NCBI RefSeq assembly: GCF_002399615.1
Contig: NZ_DHDZ01000049.1
Location: 19,606-72,399 of the forward strand
Origin: Pedobacter sp. UBA4863
GTDB taxonomy: Bacteria; Bacteroidota; Bacteroidia; Sphingobacteriales; Sphingobacteriaceae
Length of the DNA stretch: 52,794 nt
Reading direction: 5' to 3'
Shown: positions 1 to 8,262 of the stretch, piece after piece
Layout of the letters: every line of letters begins with the position of its first letter
Numbering within the stretch: position 1 is the first letter of the stretch
Translations under genes and position numbers: made by a program
Notes under the pieces: model-generated
What the model was told of the DNA's origin: nothing
Databases searched by the model: none
The model's input: the letters and a program-made list of their open reading frames with translations, nothing else

Positions 1-231
1 GGTAAATTAGTTCAAAAATTACGTAAACTACGTGTTAAAGCATTGCCTAAAAACATGCCTCAAGTAGTAGAAGTAAGCATTGCTAAATTAGAAGTAGGTA
101 ACTTATTCCGTGTTCGTGATTTGCAAAAAGGCGAATATGTTGTTACTAACACGCCAGAAGATACTATCGTTTCTGTAGGTATGTCTAGAGCGTTAAAACA
201 AGCTGAAAACGAAGCAAAAGGTAAAAAATAA
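1..231 (+). CDS. rplY: 50S ribosomal protein L25 (C-terminal part)
   Basis: The reading frame is open from the first base, so the start lies outside the window and 76 residues plus the stop are visible. The segment VSIAKLEVGNLFRVRDL fits the C-terminal beta domain of the long (Ctc/TL5-type) L25 proteins, which bind 5S rRNA in the large ribosomal subunit. The tail is lysine-rich (ending EAKGKK), as is common for these proteins. pth follows 163 bp downstream, the usual bacterial neighbour of L25. A strong hairpin at 264-299 ends the transcript, so pth is expressed separately. There is an internal TTG at 43, but homology upstream of it argues that it is not the start. Confidence 0.85.
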   Translation, partial: GKLVQKLRKLRVKALPKNMPQVVEVSIAKLEVGNLFRVRDLQKGEYVVTNTPEDTIVSVGMSRALKQAENEAKGKK

Positions 232-263
232 GTCAAGGTTTAAGAATTCTTGATTTACAAGAT

Positions 264-299
264 AAAAGCGTCCCGAGGTAAAAATCGGGACGCTTTTTT
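264..299 (+). terminator. Rho-independent terminator after rplY
   Basis: A perfect 13-bp stem (264-276 with 285-297, arm AAAAGCGTCCCGA) closes an 8-nt loop and runs into a T tract. It lies 33 bp past the rplY stop. Confidence 0.92.
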
Positions 300-382
300 G
301 TTAGAAGCGCTCTCTGATAATACCGCTATTTACAAAGGTTAAAGGTTTTGTTGGTTACATTTTCAAATCAACTACATACTAC

Positions 383-390
383 TATCTTTG
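383..390 (+). promoter_or_regulatory. -7 element TATCTTTG of pth
   Basis: Perfect match to the Bacteroidota -7 consensus TAnnTTTG. It ends only 4 nt before the pth ATG at 395, so the transcript is predicted to start at or next to the start codon. No clear -33 TTG was found at the usual distance. Confidence 0.6.
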
Positions 391-394
391 CGCT

Positions 395-955
395 ATGAAA
401 TTTCTAATTGTAGGCTTAGGGAACATTGGTGCCGAATACGAAGGGACAAGACATAATATTGGGTTTGATATTGCTGATGAGTTGGTGGCTAGCCACGAGG
501 GCAAGTTTGAACACGGTAGGTTGGCCTATCATGCAGAGGTATCGCATAAGGGCAGGAAACTTCATGTAATTAAACCCACCACTTACATGAACCTAAGCGG
601 TAAAGCGGTTAATTATTGGATGAAAGAATTGAAGATTGCACCAGAAAATGTTTTAGTACTGGTAGATGATTTGGCTTTGCCTTTAGGTAAGCTGCGTATG
701 AAATTACAGGGAAGTAGCGCCGGACATAATGGTTTAAAAAGCATAGAAGAAGTTTGCGGCGGACAAAACTATGCCCGTTTACGCTTTGGCATTGGCGATG
801 ATTTTCCGAAGGGCAGACAGGTGGATTTTGTACTTGGTCAGTTTGACAAGAACGAGAAAAAAGAACTGCCCGTATTAATTAATAGGGCAGTGAGCATGAT
901 TAAAAGTTTCGCAACAATTGGCGCTGCGCAAACCATGACTTTATTTAATAAATAG
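395..955 (+). CDS. pth: peptidyl-tRNA hydrolase
   Basis: Pth cleaves the ester bond of peptidyl-tRNAs that drop off the ribosome and so recycles tRNA in the cytoplasm. The 186 residues match the family length. The catalytic and substrate-binding residues are in place: N10 in GLGNIG, H20 in TRHNIG, N66 in TYMNLSG, the D91/D92 pair in VLVDDL, and H111-N112 in SAGHNG. The ATG at 395 is the only sensible start because GLGN must sit about seven residues in. It follows rplY, as in many bacteria, but the terminator and the TATCTTTG promoter separate the two. The next gene (960) is convergent and only 4 bp away, with no clear terminator between them. Confidence 0.97.
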   Translation: MKFLIVGLGNIGAEYEGTRHNIGFDIADELVASHEGKFEHGRLAYHAEVSHKGRKLHVIKPTTYMNLSGKAVNYWMKELKIAPENVLVLVDDLALPLGKLRMKLQGSSAGHNGLKSIEEVCGGQNYARLRFGIGDDFPKGRQVDFVLGQFDKNEKKELPVLINRAVSMIKSFATIGAAQTMTLFNK

Positions 956-959
956 CCCA

Positions 960-2552
960 CTACCTATTTGTTAACCTAGCAATTTTTTCGTGTAGTACAT
1001 CTACTTTAAATGGCTTCCCTATAATGTCGTTAGCACCTACTTTTATGGCCGTTTCTTTATCCGATTCTAGAACACCGGCAGAGAAAGAAATAATAGGTGT
1101 TTTTTCTTTACTTGGAATGTGACCTTCTCGTATTTTCTGGATGGCTTCTAAACCATCCATTACAGGCATATAAGTATCCATCAATACCAAATCAAAGTCT
1201 TCTTTTTTTAAGGTTTCTAGTGCAGCGGCGCCATCGCCTACTACGGTAGTTTGTATTTTCCAGCCGTTTAGTATTTTTACAATTAAGAAAACATTGATGG
1301 CATTGTCTTCGGCCACTAACACCTTTAAACCATCAAAAGTCGATAATTCTTTAGGAGCTTCTTGAGGTGTTATTTTTTCTTCCTCTTTTTCCACTACTTT
1401 GTACCATTTGGTAAACGAGAATGTACTGCCTTTGCCCAGTTCGCTCTTCACATCTAACGCTCCTCCTTTAAGTTCTGCTAGCTTTTTAACTATAGATAAA
1501 CCCAAACCAGTACCTCCATAAGTTCTGGTATGCATATTTTCTACCTGTTCAAACGAATGAAAGATATTTTGAATATTTTCTTGCGAGATACCAATTCCGG
1601 TATCAGTTACAGAAAACTTTAGCAAGGCAGTGCTTGGTCTGGCTTCTAAGGCTTCTACTTTAAAGGTTACCTCGCCTTCATTAGTGAATTTTATAGCATT
1701 ACTGAGCAGATTCATGAAAATCTGATTTAAACGCAATGAATCTGCCATGATGTATCTTGGTACATTGTCAGTCATGATTAGCTTTAAGCTAATGTTTTTC
1801 TCTAATGCTTTAATGTTTAGTAAATTGAAAGCTTGCGTTGCCAAATCTTTAATGTCTGTTTCGACAAAGCTGATAGTGTATTTTCCAGCTTCTATTTTAG
1901 ATAAATCCAGAATGTCGTTAATTACGCCCAATAACGAGTTTGAGGAAATGTCTAACAAGTTTAATATTTCGCTCTGGTTTTCGGTAAGCTGGCCTTGTTT
2001 AAGCAAGTGTAATAGCCCAATAATGCCGTTTATAGGTGTTCGTATTTCGTGGCTCATATTGGCTACAAAGCTTTCCTTTGCTCTTTTTCCTTGTTCTGCT
2101 TCTTCTTTGGCTTTAATTAAGTCGGTTTGTATTTTTTCTAGTTGCAGGTTTTTTGTCTTAATTTCTATCTGGTTTTTAATCAGTTGAATAAAGGCATCTA
2201 CCTTGGCCGATGTGATATAAGGATCTAAGGGTTTGTATAGATAATCTACTGCGCCCGTGGTATAACCTTTAATTGCATACTTGGTTTCGGTAGAGATGGC
2301 AGTAACAAAAATAATGAGGATGTCTTGTGTACGAGAGTTCTTTTTAAGGATTTCTACTAATTCAAAGCCATTCATTTCAGGCATTTGAACATCTACCAGT
2401 GCAATGGCAATGTCTTTCTCCCAGCAAATACGCAATGCATCATTTGGCGATGTTGTAGTGATAATGTTAATATCATTTCTATTCAAAAGAGCTTCTAAGG
2501 CAATGATATTCTCTTGCTTATCATCTACAATTAAAAGGTTAATTTTGTTCAT
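960..2552 (-). CDS. REC-histidine kinase-REC hybrid signalling protein
   Basis: This is a 530-residue cytoplasmic hybrid protein with no membrane segment. An N-terminal receiver (residues about 4-120) has the acidic pair D10-D11, the phosphoacceptor D54 in ALVDVQMP and the lysine in YLYKPL. A short coiled coil leads to HisKA with the H box NMSHEIRTP (His near 169). The HATPase follows, with N box MNLLSNAIKF and glycine boxes DTGIGIS and GGTGLGLS. The protein ends in a second receiver (about 410-530) with acceptor Asp in LVLMDTYMP. Last gene of a three-gene minus-strand operon, 11 bp after cheR. In such loci this protein usually takes phosphate from the upstream kinase and passes it on. The output is unknown because no DNA-binding or HPt domain is visible. 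Confidence 0.9.
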   Translation of the reverse strand: MNKINLLIVDDKQENIIALEALLNRNDINIITTTSPNDALRICWEKDIAIALVDVQMPEMNGFELVEILKKNSRTQDILIIFVTAISTETKYAIKGYTTGAVDYLYKPLDPYITSAKVDAFIQLIKNQIEIKTKNLQLEKIQTDLIKAKEEAEQGKRAKESFVANMSHEIRTPINGIIGLLHLLKQGQLTENQSEILNLLDISSNSLLGVINDILDLSKIEAGKYTISFVETDIKDLATQAFNLLNIKALEKNISLKLIMTDNVPRYIMADSLRLNQIFMNLLSNAIKFTNEGEVTFKVEALEARPSTALLKFSVTDTGIGISQENIQNIFHSFEQVENMHTRTYGGTGLGLSIVKKLAELKGGALDVKSELGKGSTFSFTKWYKVVEKEEEKITPQEAPKELSTFDGLKVLVAEDNAINVFLIVKILNGWKIQTTVVGDGAAALETLKKEDFDLVLMDTYMPVMDGLEAIQKIREGHIPSKEKTPIISFSAGVLESDKETAIKVGANDIIGKPFKVDVLHEKIARLTNR

Positions 2553-2563
2553 GTACTGGTAAG

Positions 2564-3373
2564 TTAACTAATTTTTTGGTAAATGTTATTCTTCTTGTCT
2601 ATGGCTTTAAACCTTTTAACTATTTGCTGGTCGCGAATGGTTTCTTTTGCGCCTAAGCAAAGAAAGCCAAAGTTTGCCAAGCTGTTGTAAAAGAGGTTAA
2701 TTACTTTTTTTTGCAATTCTGGATTAAAATAGATCAACACATTTCTGCACGAAATAACTTGAAATTCATTGAACGGCCCGTCTGAAACCAAGTTGTGCAT
2801 AGAGAAAAGTACGTTCTTTTTCAATTGCCTAGAAATAGATGCGGCATCGTACTTGGCCGTATAGTAGTTTGCTAAAGATTTTCCTCCGTCTATGGCATGG
2901 TAATTTTCAGAATATTGCTTCATTTTCTGAAGGTCGTAAATGCCTTCTCTCGCTATCTCTAATACTTTATGATTAATATCTGTTCCGTAAAAAAAACTAC
3001 GGTTATAGAGCCCTAATTCTTGGAACAAAATGGCAAAAGAATAGAGCTCTTCGCCTGTAGAGCATCCGGCATTCCAAATTTTAATGTGCGGATAGGTGCC
3101 TAAATAGGGAAGTACGTTTTCTTTTATCGATTTAAAAAAATGGGGATCCCTAAACATTTCGGTTACATTTACCGTTACCTCATTTAAAAATTCGTGAAAA
3201 AAATCGGGGCTATTGGTTAAAATGCTTTTCAAGTCAAAGAAATCTAACCTTTTCAAGGTCATTATTCTGCTTAGTCTTCGTTTTAAAGATGCCCGCGAAT
3301 ATCCTTCAAAGTCAAACCCGTAAATATTACGTGTAACTAAAATTAGTTCTTCTACCTGTTCGTCTGTAATCAC
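2564..3373 (-). CDS. cheR: CheR-type protein-glutamate methyltransferase
   Basis: A 269-residue SAM-dependent methyltransferase. Residues about 1-60 form the helical CheR N-domain. TEMFRD (71-76) and the SAM-binding loop NAGCSTGEE (101-109) are family signatures, and CRNVLIYF near 210 lies in the C-terminal catalytic core. Classic CheR methylates glutamates of chemoreceptors, but the window has no receptor, CheW or CheB. Bacteroidota often pair CheR with hybrid kinases, as here, so the substrate may be a kinase. The gene sits 25 bp after the large kinase and 11 bp before the small hybrid, which suggests co-transcription. Start at the ATG at 3373; no better alternative. Confidence 0.9.
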   Translation of the reverse strand: MITDEQVEELILVTRNIYGFDFEGYSRASLKRRLSRIMTLKRLDFFDLKSILTNSPDFFHEFLNEVTVNVTEMFRDPHFFKSIKENVLPYLGTYPHIKIWNAGCSTGEELYSFAILFQELGLYNRSFFYGTDINHKVLEIAREGIYDLQKMKQYSENYHAIDGGKSLANYYTAKYDAASISRQLKKNVLFSMHNLVSDGPFNEFQVISCRNVLIYFNPELQKKVINLFYNSLANFGFLCLGAKETIRDQQIVKRFKAIDKKNNIYQKIS

Positions 3374-3398
3374 TGTTTTTCGTTAAGTACCTTAAAGG

Positions 3399-6300
3399 TT
3401 AGCTAAGCCACACTCTTAACATCGATAAGAGCTTGTCGATATCTACTGGTTTAGATATATAATCGCTGGCACCAGCTTCCATGCATTTTTCCCTATCTGT
3501 TTTCATTGCCTTGGCGGTTAGTGCAATTACTGGAAGGTTGGCCAAATGTCGTTGGACCCTTATTTGTCGCATGGCTTCGTAGCCATCCATTTCGGGCATC
3601 ATGATGTCCATTAGTACTAAGTCAATTGCTTTGTTTTCTGCTAATTTCTCTAGTGCTTCGATACCATTGTTGGCTATCACTACGTTAATTTCGTAATCCT
3701 GCAAAGCAGATGATAGGGCGAAGATATTACGCATATCGTCATCTGTAATGAGAATGGTTTTATCTTTTAATGCTTTCTCTATGGTTGGTGCATAATTTTT
3801 TGGTGTTTTGGTAATGCCAACAGCCGGTTCTTTTTTTGGCGATTCGGTCTGTAATTTGTTCATGAACAGGCTTACTTCATCTAAAAGTCTGTCGTTAGAT
3901 TTGTTGCTCTTTAACACCATTGCCTGCGAATAGCGCATAATATGAGCCATTTTGTCTTTGTCTAGCTCCATGGCGGTGTTAATAATTACAGGCACATCTT
4001 TGGTATCGGGATTTGATTTTATTTCATCTAATAAATCATAGCCCGAAATATCAGGAAGCTTTAGGTCTAAGATAATACAGTCGAAAACGCTTTCTTCTAA
4101 TATTTGTCTAGCTTCGGCGCCTGTATAGGCTTGCGAAACTTTAGCGCCTTTTTTTATCAGTTGCTCGGTAAGTTCATTGCTCTGCAGTACTTGGTCTTCA
4201 ATTACCAATACGTTATTAAAATTATATTTATATTGGTTTGAGAGCAGTTCAAAGGCATGGTCAAGCTTTTCTTTATCTACAGGTTTTTTAAGGAAGCCAA
4301 TAGCTCCTTCTCTTTTTGCCTTACTGGCCTTTTCATCACCTGCCGACATCATGTGAATTGGAATGTGTTGCGTGGCAGGGTTGTCTTTTAGCTTCTTTAA
4401 GATAGTCCAGCCATCCATTACGGGCAGCATTACATCTAAAACAATGGCATCTGGAAGTTCGGCAATGGCTAGGGCTAAACCGGTATCGCCACTGTGGGCT
4501 AATATAGGTTCAAAACCTTTTTCAATGGCATAGGCCTTTAATATTTCGGCAAAATTTTCGTCGTCTTCTACAATCAATAATTTATTGCCTTCGTCGCTTT
4601 TTTGAGGTAAGGGCATTGGCGTACTACTTGTTTTCTTTTCTTCGGCTACTGGATTTGGCTCAGGGCTTGTTTCTTCGGTCTTCTCTGTTTTTTGGGGTGC
4701 CAAACTTTGGGGGATAAATAATGTAAAAGTGCTTCCTAAACCTAGTTCGCTCTTTAATTGTATTTCGCCACCAAGTAAGTTGGCCAATTCCCTACTAATA
4801 GACAGCCCCAAGCCCGTGCCGCCATATTTTCTGCTGGTAGAGCCATCTTCTTGCTGAAATGCCTCGAAAATAATTTGCAGCTTTTCTTCCGCAATGCCAA
4901 TTCCAGTATCGGTAACAGAAAAGTATAATGGGTTTTGTGGGTGCGCTATAAGTGATTTATTCTGTTTAATTTGTTCTTTTTTGGCTACACCAGCTTCCAC
5001 AATTATGCTACCCTTTGCTTTTGTAAATTTAAAGGCGTTGGCCAGTAAGTTTTTAATAATTTGTTCTAAGCGAGCTTGGTCTGTAACAATTGTTTCTGGT
5101 AAATCGTCAGTCAGATTAAACTCAAAGTTAATGTCCTTTTGGTTAGCAATTTCGGTAAACAATGCTTTTGTTTGGCTTTGAATAGTGCTTAGTTTGGTTT
5201 GCTCCAATACGAGCTCAACATTGCCAGATTCTATTTTAGAGAGGTCTAAAATATCATTAATCAATGTCAGAAGGTCGGTTCCGGCATTTTGTATAACGTT
5301 CGCATATTTAATTTGCTCTTCTGATAAATTGGCGTGCTTATTTTCTTTTAAAATTCGGGCCAATATTAAAATACTATTTAGGGGTGTGCGTAGTTCGTGG
5401 CTCATATTTGCCAAAAACTCAGATTTATATTTGCTGCTTATTTCTAATTCTTCTGCTTTTAAACTGATAGCTTCTTTTGCCAGATTAATTGCGTTATTCT
5501 TTTCTTCTAATAACTGCGCTTTTTCTTCTAGTTCGGTGTTGGCCTGTTGCAGTTCTTCTTGTTGTACCCTTAGCTCTTCTTCAGATGCTTGCAGTTTCTC
5601 TGTTTTGTGCATCAAGTCTTCGTTGGTAACACGCAGCTCTTCTTGCTGACTGGTTAATTCTTCGGCCTGTTGTTGTGTTTTTTCAAAAAGTTCTTGCAGT
5701 TTAACTTTAGCCAGCACACTGTTCACGGCAATACCAATGTCTTTGGTAATCGATTTTAAAAACTCAACGTCGGTTTCTTTTATAGCATTAATGCTGCCAA
5801 TTTCTAGTGCTGCCAATGTTTTTTCTTCGAAAGTAATGGGCATGCAAATAATATGGTTTGGGGCAACGTTTCCTAAGCCAGAATTAATTTTCAGGTAACC
5901 TTCTGGAACTGGCGAAAATATTTTAGTGCTGTTTTCAAGTATTGCCTGACCAACCAAACCTTCTCCAGCATTGTATCGCTTGTTTAGCATCTCGCTATTT
6001 ATAGCATACGTTCCTTTTACCTGAAGGCCATTTTTATACGGGTTAAATAAGTAAAAAGCACCTACTTGATAGTTGAGCAGGTTGCAAATTCTAGCAATAA
6101 TATTGGCAGAAAGTTCATCAATGCCTAAATCGCCTCGCATTGCTTCATTAACTTTTGCTTTGCCGCTTAATATCCAATTATGATGTTCGTTCTTGATAGA
6201 TAATTCTTCTAATTCCTTATTCGTAATAAGTATTTGTTTTTCTGTCTCCTTTTGTTGGTCAAATGTTTTGTGTATATACTTTAGTAGAAATAGAATTAAC

Positions 6301-6887
6301 CCGAAGATGATGATGGAAGTTCCAATGATGATGAGAATAGTACTTTCGTTCTTTCCTGCTGTTATTTTTTGCCTTTCTTCTAACAGCTTGGTTTCTTCTT
6401 TGATTAACTCATCACCAAAAGCTATAAGCTTAACTTTGGCTATTCTTCCATGGTCGTTTAAGAATTGTTCTTTTGCGCCAACAAAATCTCCAATATTTGC
6501 CTTAGTGGCAATATTTTTCATCTCAGCAACTTTAGTAACAGCATAAAATCTAATGCTATCAACCCTTTTTGATTGTTCTGGATTATCGATTACCAGTTGG
6601 TCCAATTCATCTACTATTGGTAATATTTTGTTAATGTTATCATCATAAGCTGCACGGTATTCTTTTCTTTCTGCTAAAAGAAAGCCCCTTAAAGAAGCTT
6701 CGGTATGCAGCAGGTTAATTTCCATTTGCTCTGCTGTTTTACTAACTTTCTGGGCATGCAATACCCATGCGTAACTTTCATTTAACGATTTGATGCTGAG
6801 GTAAGAAACTACCGCTGAAATTAACACGAAAGCGAGAGCGGTTGCAAAGCCTGTAAGTATTTGCTGCTTAAAGGAAAGTTTAAACAT
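3399..6887 (-). CDS. CHASE3-GAF hybrid histidine kinase with three receivers
   Basis: A 1162-residue membrane-bound sensor kinase, first gene of the operon. Domains in order: TM1 (about 11-31), periplasmic four-helix CHASE3-like sensor (about 35-178), TM2 (183-203), GAF (about 245-395), a long Q/E-rich coiled coil (395-485) with repeated QQEEL motifs, HisKA with H497 in NMSHELRTP, HATPase with KNLLANAFKF, DTGIGIA and GGTGLGLS, a proline-rich linker, and three receivers in the C-terminal 400 residues with acceptor aspartates in VLDVMLP, ILDLKLP and LMDIMMP. Three receivers without a visible HPt domain imply an elaborate phosphorelay. CHASE3 ligands are mostly unknown, so the stimulus cannot be predicted. 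A TATCTTAG promoter element lies upstream at 6916-6923. Confidence 0.93.
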   Translation of the reverse strand: MFKLSFKQQILTGFATALAFVLISAVVSYLSIKSLNESYAWVLHAQKVSKTAEQMEINLLHTEASLRGFLLAERKEYRAAYDDNINKILPIVDELDQLVIDNPEQSKRVDSIRFYAVTKVAEMKNIATKANIGDFVGAKEQFLNDHGRIAKVKLIAFGDELIKEETKLLEERQKITAGKNESTILIIIGTSIIIFGLILFLLKYIHKTFDQQKETEKQILITNKELEELSIKNEHHNWILSGKAKVNEAMRGDLGIDELSANIIARICNLLNYQVGAFYLFNPYKNGLQVKGTYAINSEMLNKRYNAGEGLVGQAILENSTKIFSPVPEGYLKINSGLGNVAPNHIICMPITFEEKTLAALEIGSINAIKETDVEFLKSITKDIGIAVNSVLAKVKLQELFEKTQQQAEELTSQQEELRVTNEDLMHKTEKLQASEEELRVQQEELQQANTELEEKAQLLEEKNNAINLAKEAISLKAEELEISSKYKSEFLANMSHELRTPLNSILILARILKENKHANLSEEQIKYANVIQNAGTDLLTLINDILDLSKIESGNVELVLEQTKLSTIQSQTKALFTEIANQKDINFEFNLTDDLPETIVTDQARLEQIIKNLLANAFKFTKAKGSIIVEAGVAKKEQIKQNKSLIAHPQNPLYFSVTDTGIGIAEEKLQIIFEAFQQEDGSTSRKYGGTGLGLSISRELANLLGGEIQLKSELGLGSTFTLFIPQSLAPQKTEKTEETSPEPNPVAEEKKTSSTPMPLPQKSDEGNKLLIVEDDENFAEILKAYAIEKGFEPILAHSGDTGLALAIAELPDAIVLDVMLPVMDGWTILKKLKDNPATQHIPIHMMSAGDEKASKAKREGAIGFLKKPVDKEKLDHAFELLSNQYKYNFNNVLVIEDQVLQSNELTEQLIKKGAKVSQAYTGAEARQILEESVFDCIILDLKLPDISGYDLLDEIKSNPDTKDVPVIINTAMELDKDKMAHIMRYSQAMVLKSNKSNDRLLDEVSLFMNKLQTESPKKEPAVGITKTPKNYAPTIEKALKDKTILITDDDMRNIFALSSALQDYEINVVIANNGIEALEKLAENKAIDLVLMDIMMPEMDGYEAMRQIRVQRHLANLPVIALTAKAMKTDREKCMEAGASDYISKPVDIDKLLSMLRVWLS

Positions 6888-6915
6888 ATAGGACTTAATT
6901 TTTGTGGAAAGTTTG

Positions 6916-6923
6916 CTAAGATA
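6916..6923 (-). promoter_or_regulatory. -7 element TATCTTAG of the hybrid kinase operon
   Basis: On the minus strand TATCTTAG differs from TAnnTTTG at one position. It lies 29 nt upstream of the ATG at 6887, leaving room for a short leader. It would drive the kinase-cheR-hybrid operon. Confidence 0.45.
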
Positions 6924-7024
6924 AACAATAATGGAGTGAAAATTAATATGAAAAAATATTAGCTTTTACAAAAAGAGTAAAGCATTTGTTTTTATTAACT
7001 TTAGCCGCTCAAAATAAAATTAAA

Positions 7025-7378
7025 ATGATAAAATTATACGGCATACCTAATTGCAATACGGTAAAGAAAGCCCAAGATTGGTTAAAAACCAATGGAGTAA
7101 CCTACGAGTTTCATGACTTTAAAAAGAAAGGCATTACCGCCGAAAAACTTACAGAATGGTGCCGTATTTTTGGTTGGGAGAAGGTAATTAACAAAGCTGG
7201 ATTGACTTTTAAAAAATTAACCAAAGAAGAACAAGCGGCAATTAATTCGGAAACTCCTGCCATAGCCTATCTTATCAATAACACCAGCGCCATTAAAAGA
7301 CCTATTGTAGAAACAAATGATAAAGCAGTATTGTTAGGTTTTAAGGAAGAAGAATATCAAACTAAACTAGGAGTATAA
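7025..7378 (+). CDS. ArsC/Spx-family (YffB-like) thioredoxin-fold protein
   Basis: A 117-residue protein beginning MIKLYGIPNCNTVKKA, which matches the small Spx/MgsR/YffB branch of the arsenate reductase (ArsC) family: a thioredoxin fold with one N-terminal cysteine in GIPNCNT. The ATG at 7025 is chosen because the family starts directly with the first beta strand; a TTG 39 bp upstream adds 13 unmatched residues. The arginine of KRPIVE corresponds to the conserved arginine near the C-terminus of the fold. True arsenate reductases carry further catalytic cysteines that are absent here, so arsenate reduction is unlikely and the physiological role is unknown. Monocistronic as far as can be seen. 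Confidence 0.85.
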   Translation: MIKLYGIPNCNTVKKAQDWLKTNGVTYEFHDFKKKGITAEKLTEWCRIFGWEKVINKAGLTFKKLTKEEQAAINSETPAIAYLINNTSAIKRPIVETNDKAVLLGFKEEEYQTKLGV

Positions 7379-7462
7379 ATAGGCTAGGGCTTTAAACTGT
7401 CAATTAAAAAGAAGCAACTTGTTAAAGTTTGTTAAAGCTAATTTATACCAAGCACAGAACAT

Positions 7463-7470
7463 TAAATTTG
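7463..7470 (+). promoter_or_regulatory. -7 element TAAATTTG before gene 7474
   Basis: Perfect TAnnTTTG match ending 3 nt before the ATG at 7474. It supports that ATG over the upstream TTG at 7429, which would lie outside the transcript, and predicts a leaderless mRNA. Confidence 0.5.
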
Positions 7471-7473
7471 AAC

Positions 7474-8190
7474 ATGGGCAAAAAAATATATTTATTCTGT
7501 TTGTTATTAATGCCAGTGTTTACCTGGGCGCAAACTTACATTACAGGTAATGTGTTCGATAACGAGCAACGGAACTTGCCTTTACAAGGTGTTGCCGTAA
7601 GAAATCTTGCCACTAAGGCATTGGTGGTAACAGATAAAGACGGTAGGTTTGCCCTGCAAGCTAAAACAGGTGATTTGCTCTCTTTTGGTCTAGCGGGTTA
7701 CCAAACAGATACACTGTTTTTAACCAATTTGTTCGCTAAGAATATCTATTTAAGAATAACTGTAAACACGTTAAATACCGTAAATGTAACTACCGCCAAA
7801 GTATCACCTTTTTTAGATGTTAAAGATACAGAAGCAGTAGCTGCAAGAAGGGTAGATGCCTCGAAGAACAAAGGCGGCTTGCGTTTAAACTTAGGCTATG
7901 GTAAATGGCGCAAACAACAAGCTAAAGAACAAGAATTAGAAGAAGCTGCAGCAATTAATGAAGAAATTTCAAACAACTTTAACAAAGCCATTATCCAAAA
8001 GTTGGTAAATTACAAAGAGAAAGATTTGGATGACTATATTGGTTTGTACCGCCCAACAGTAGAACAAGTAAAGACCGACAAACCGTTTGATTACACCTAT
8101 TACATTGCTACTACATTTTACCATTGGAAAAAATTGCCTGCCGAGGCAAGAAAGCTCTCGCCATTGCCAAAATTGAAGGGCAACCCGTAG
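7474..8190 (+). CDS. exported carboxypeptidase-regulatory-like domain protein
   Basis: A 238-residue protein with a Sec signal peptide (MGKKIYLFCLLLMPVFTWAQ, cleavage after AQ or near it). A single CarboxypepD_reg-like beta-sandwich follows (about residues 22-105: ITGNVFDNE...GVAVRNL...TDKDGRFAL), the fold found at the N-terminus of SusC proteins. The remaining 130 residues are charged and helical with no recognised domain. It is common in Bacteroidota and presumed periplasmic or outer-membrane associated; the function is unknown. A TAAATTTG element three bases upstream fixes the start at 7474. The M1 peptidase gene follows after 72 bp with its own promoter-like element. Confidence 0.75.
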   Translation: MGKKIYLFCLLLMPVFTWAQTYITGNVFDNEQRNLPLQGVAVRNLATKALVVTDKDGRFALQAKTGDLLSFGLAGYQTDTLFLTNLFAKNIYLRITVNTLNTVNVTTAKVSPFLDVKDTEAVAARRVDASKNKGGLRLNLGYGKWRKQQAKEQELEEAAAINEEISNNFNKAIIQKLVNYKEKDLDDYIGLYRPTVEQVKTDKPFDYTYYIATTFYHWKKLPAEARKLSPLPKLKGNP

Positions 8191-8237
8191 CTTTCGTAAT
8201 ATTCATGTTCCATTCTTGAAAATTATCGCTTTTCAAC

Positions 8238-8245
8238 TACCTTAG
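8238..8245 (+). promoter_or_regulatory. -7 element TACCTTAG of the M1 peptidase gene
   Basis: One mismatch to TAnnTTTG, 17 nt before the ATG at 8263. Confidence 0.4.
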
Positions 8246-8262
8246 CATTAAAATAATCAAAT

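Noticed and set aside
1747..2187. 146-codon open frame on the plus strand inside the hybrid kinase gene
   Set aside because: It is antisense to a well-conserved kinase domain, has a composition unlike the neighbouring proteins and no promoter or family match.
7429..7473. Upstream TTG start of the carboxypeptidase-regulatory-like gene
   Set aside because: It would add 15 residues before a canonical signal peptide and lies upstream of the TAAATTTG promoter element.
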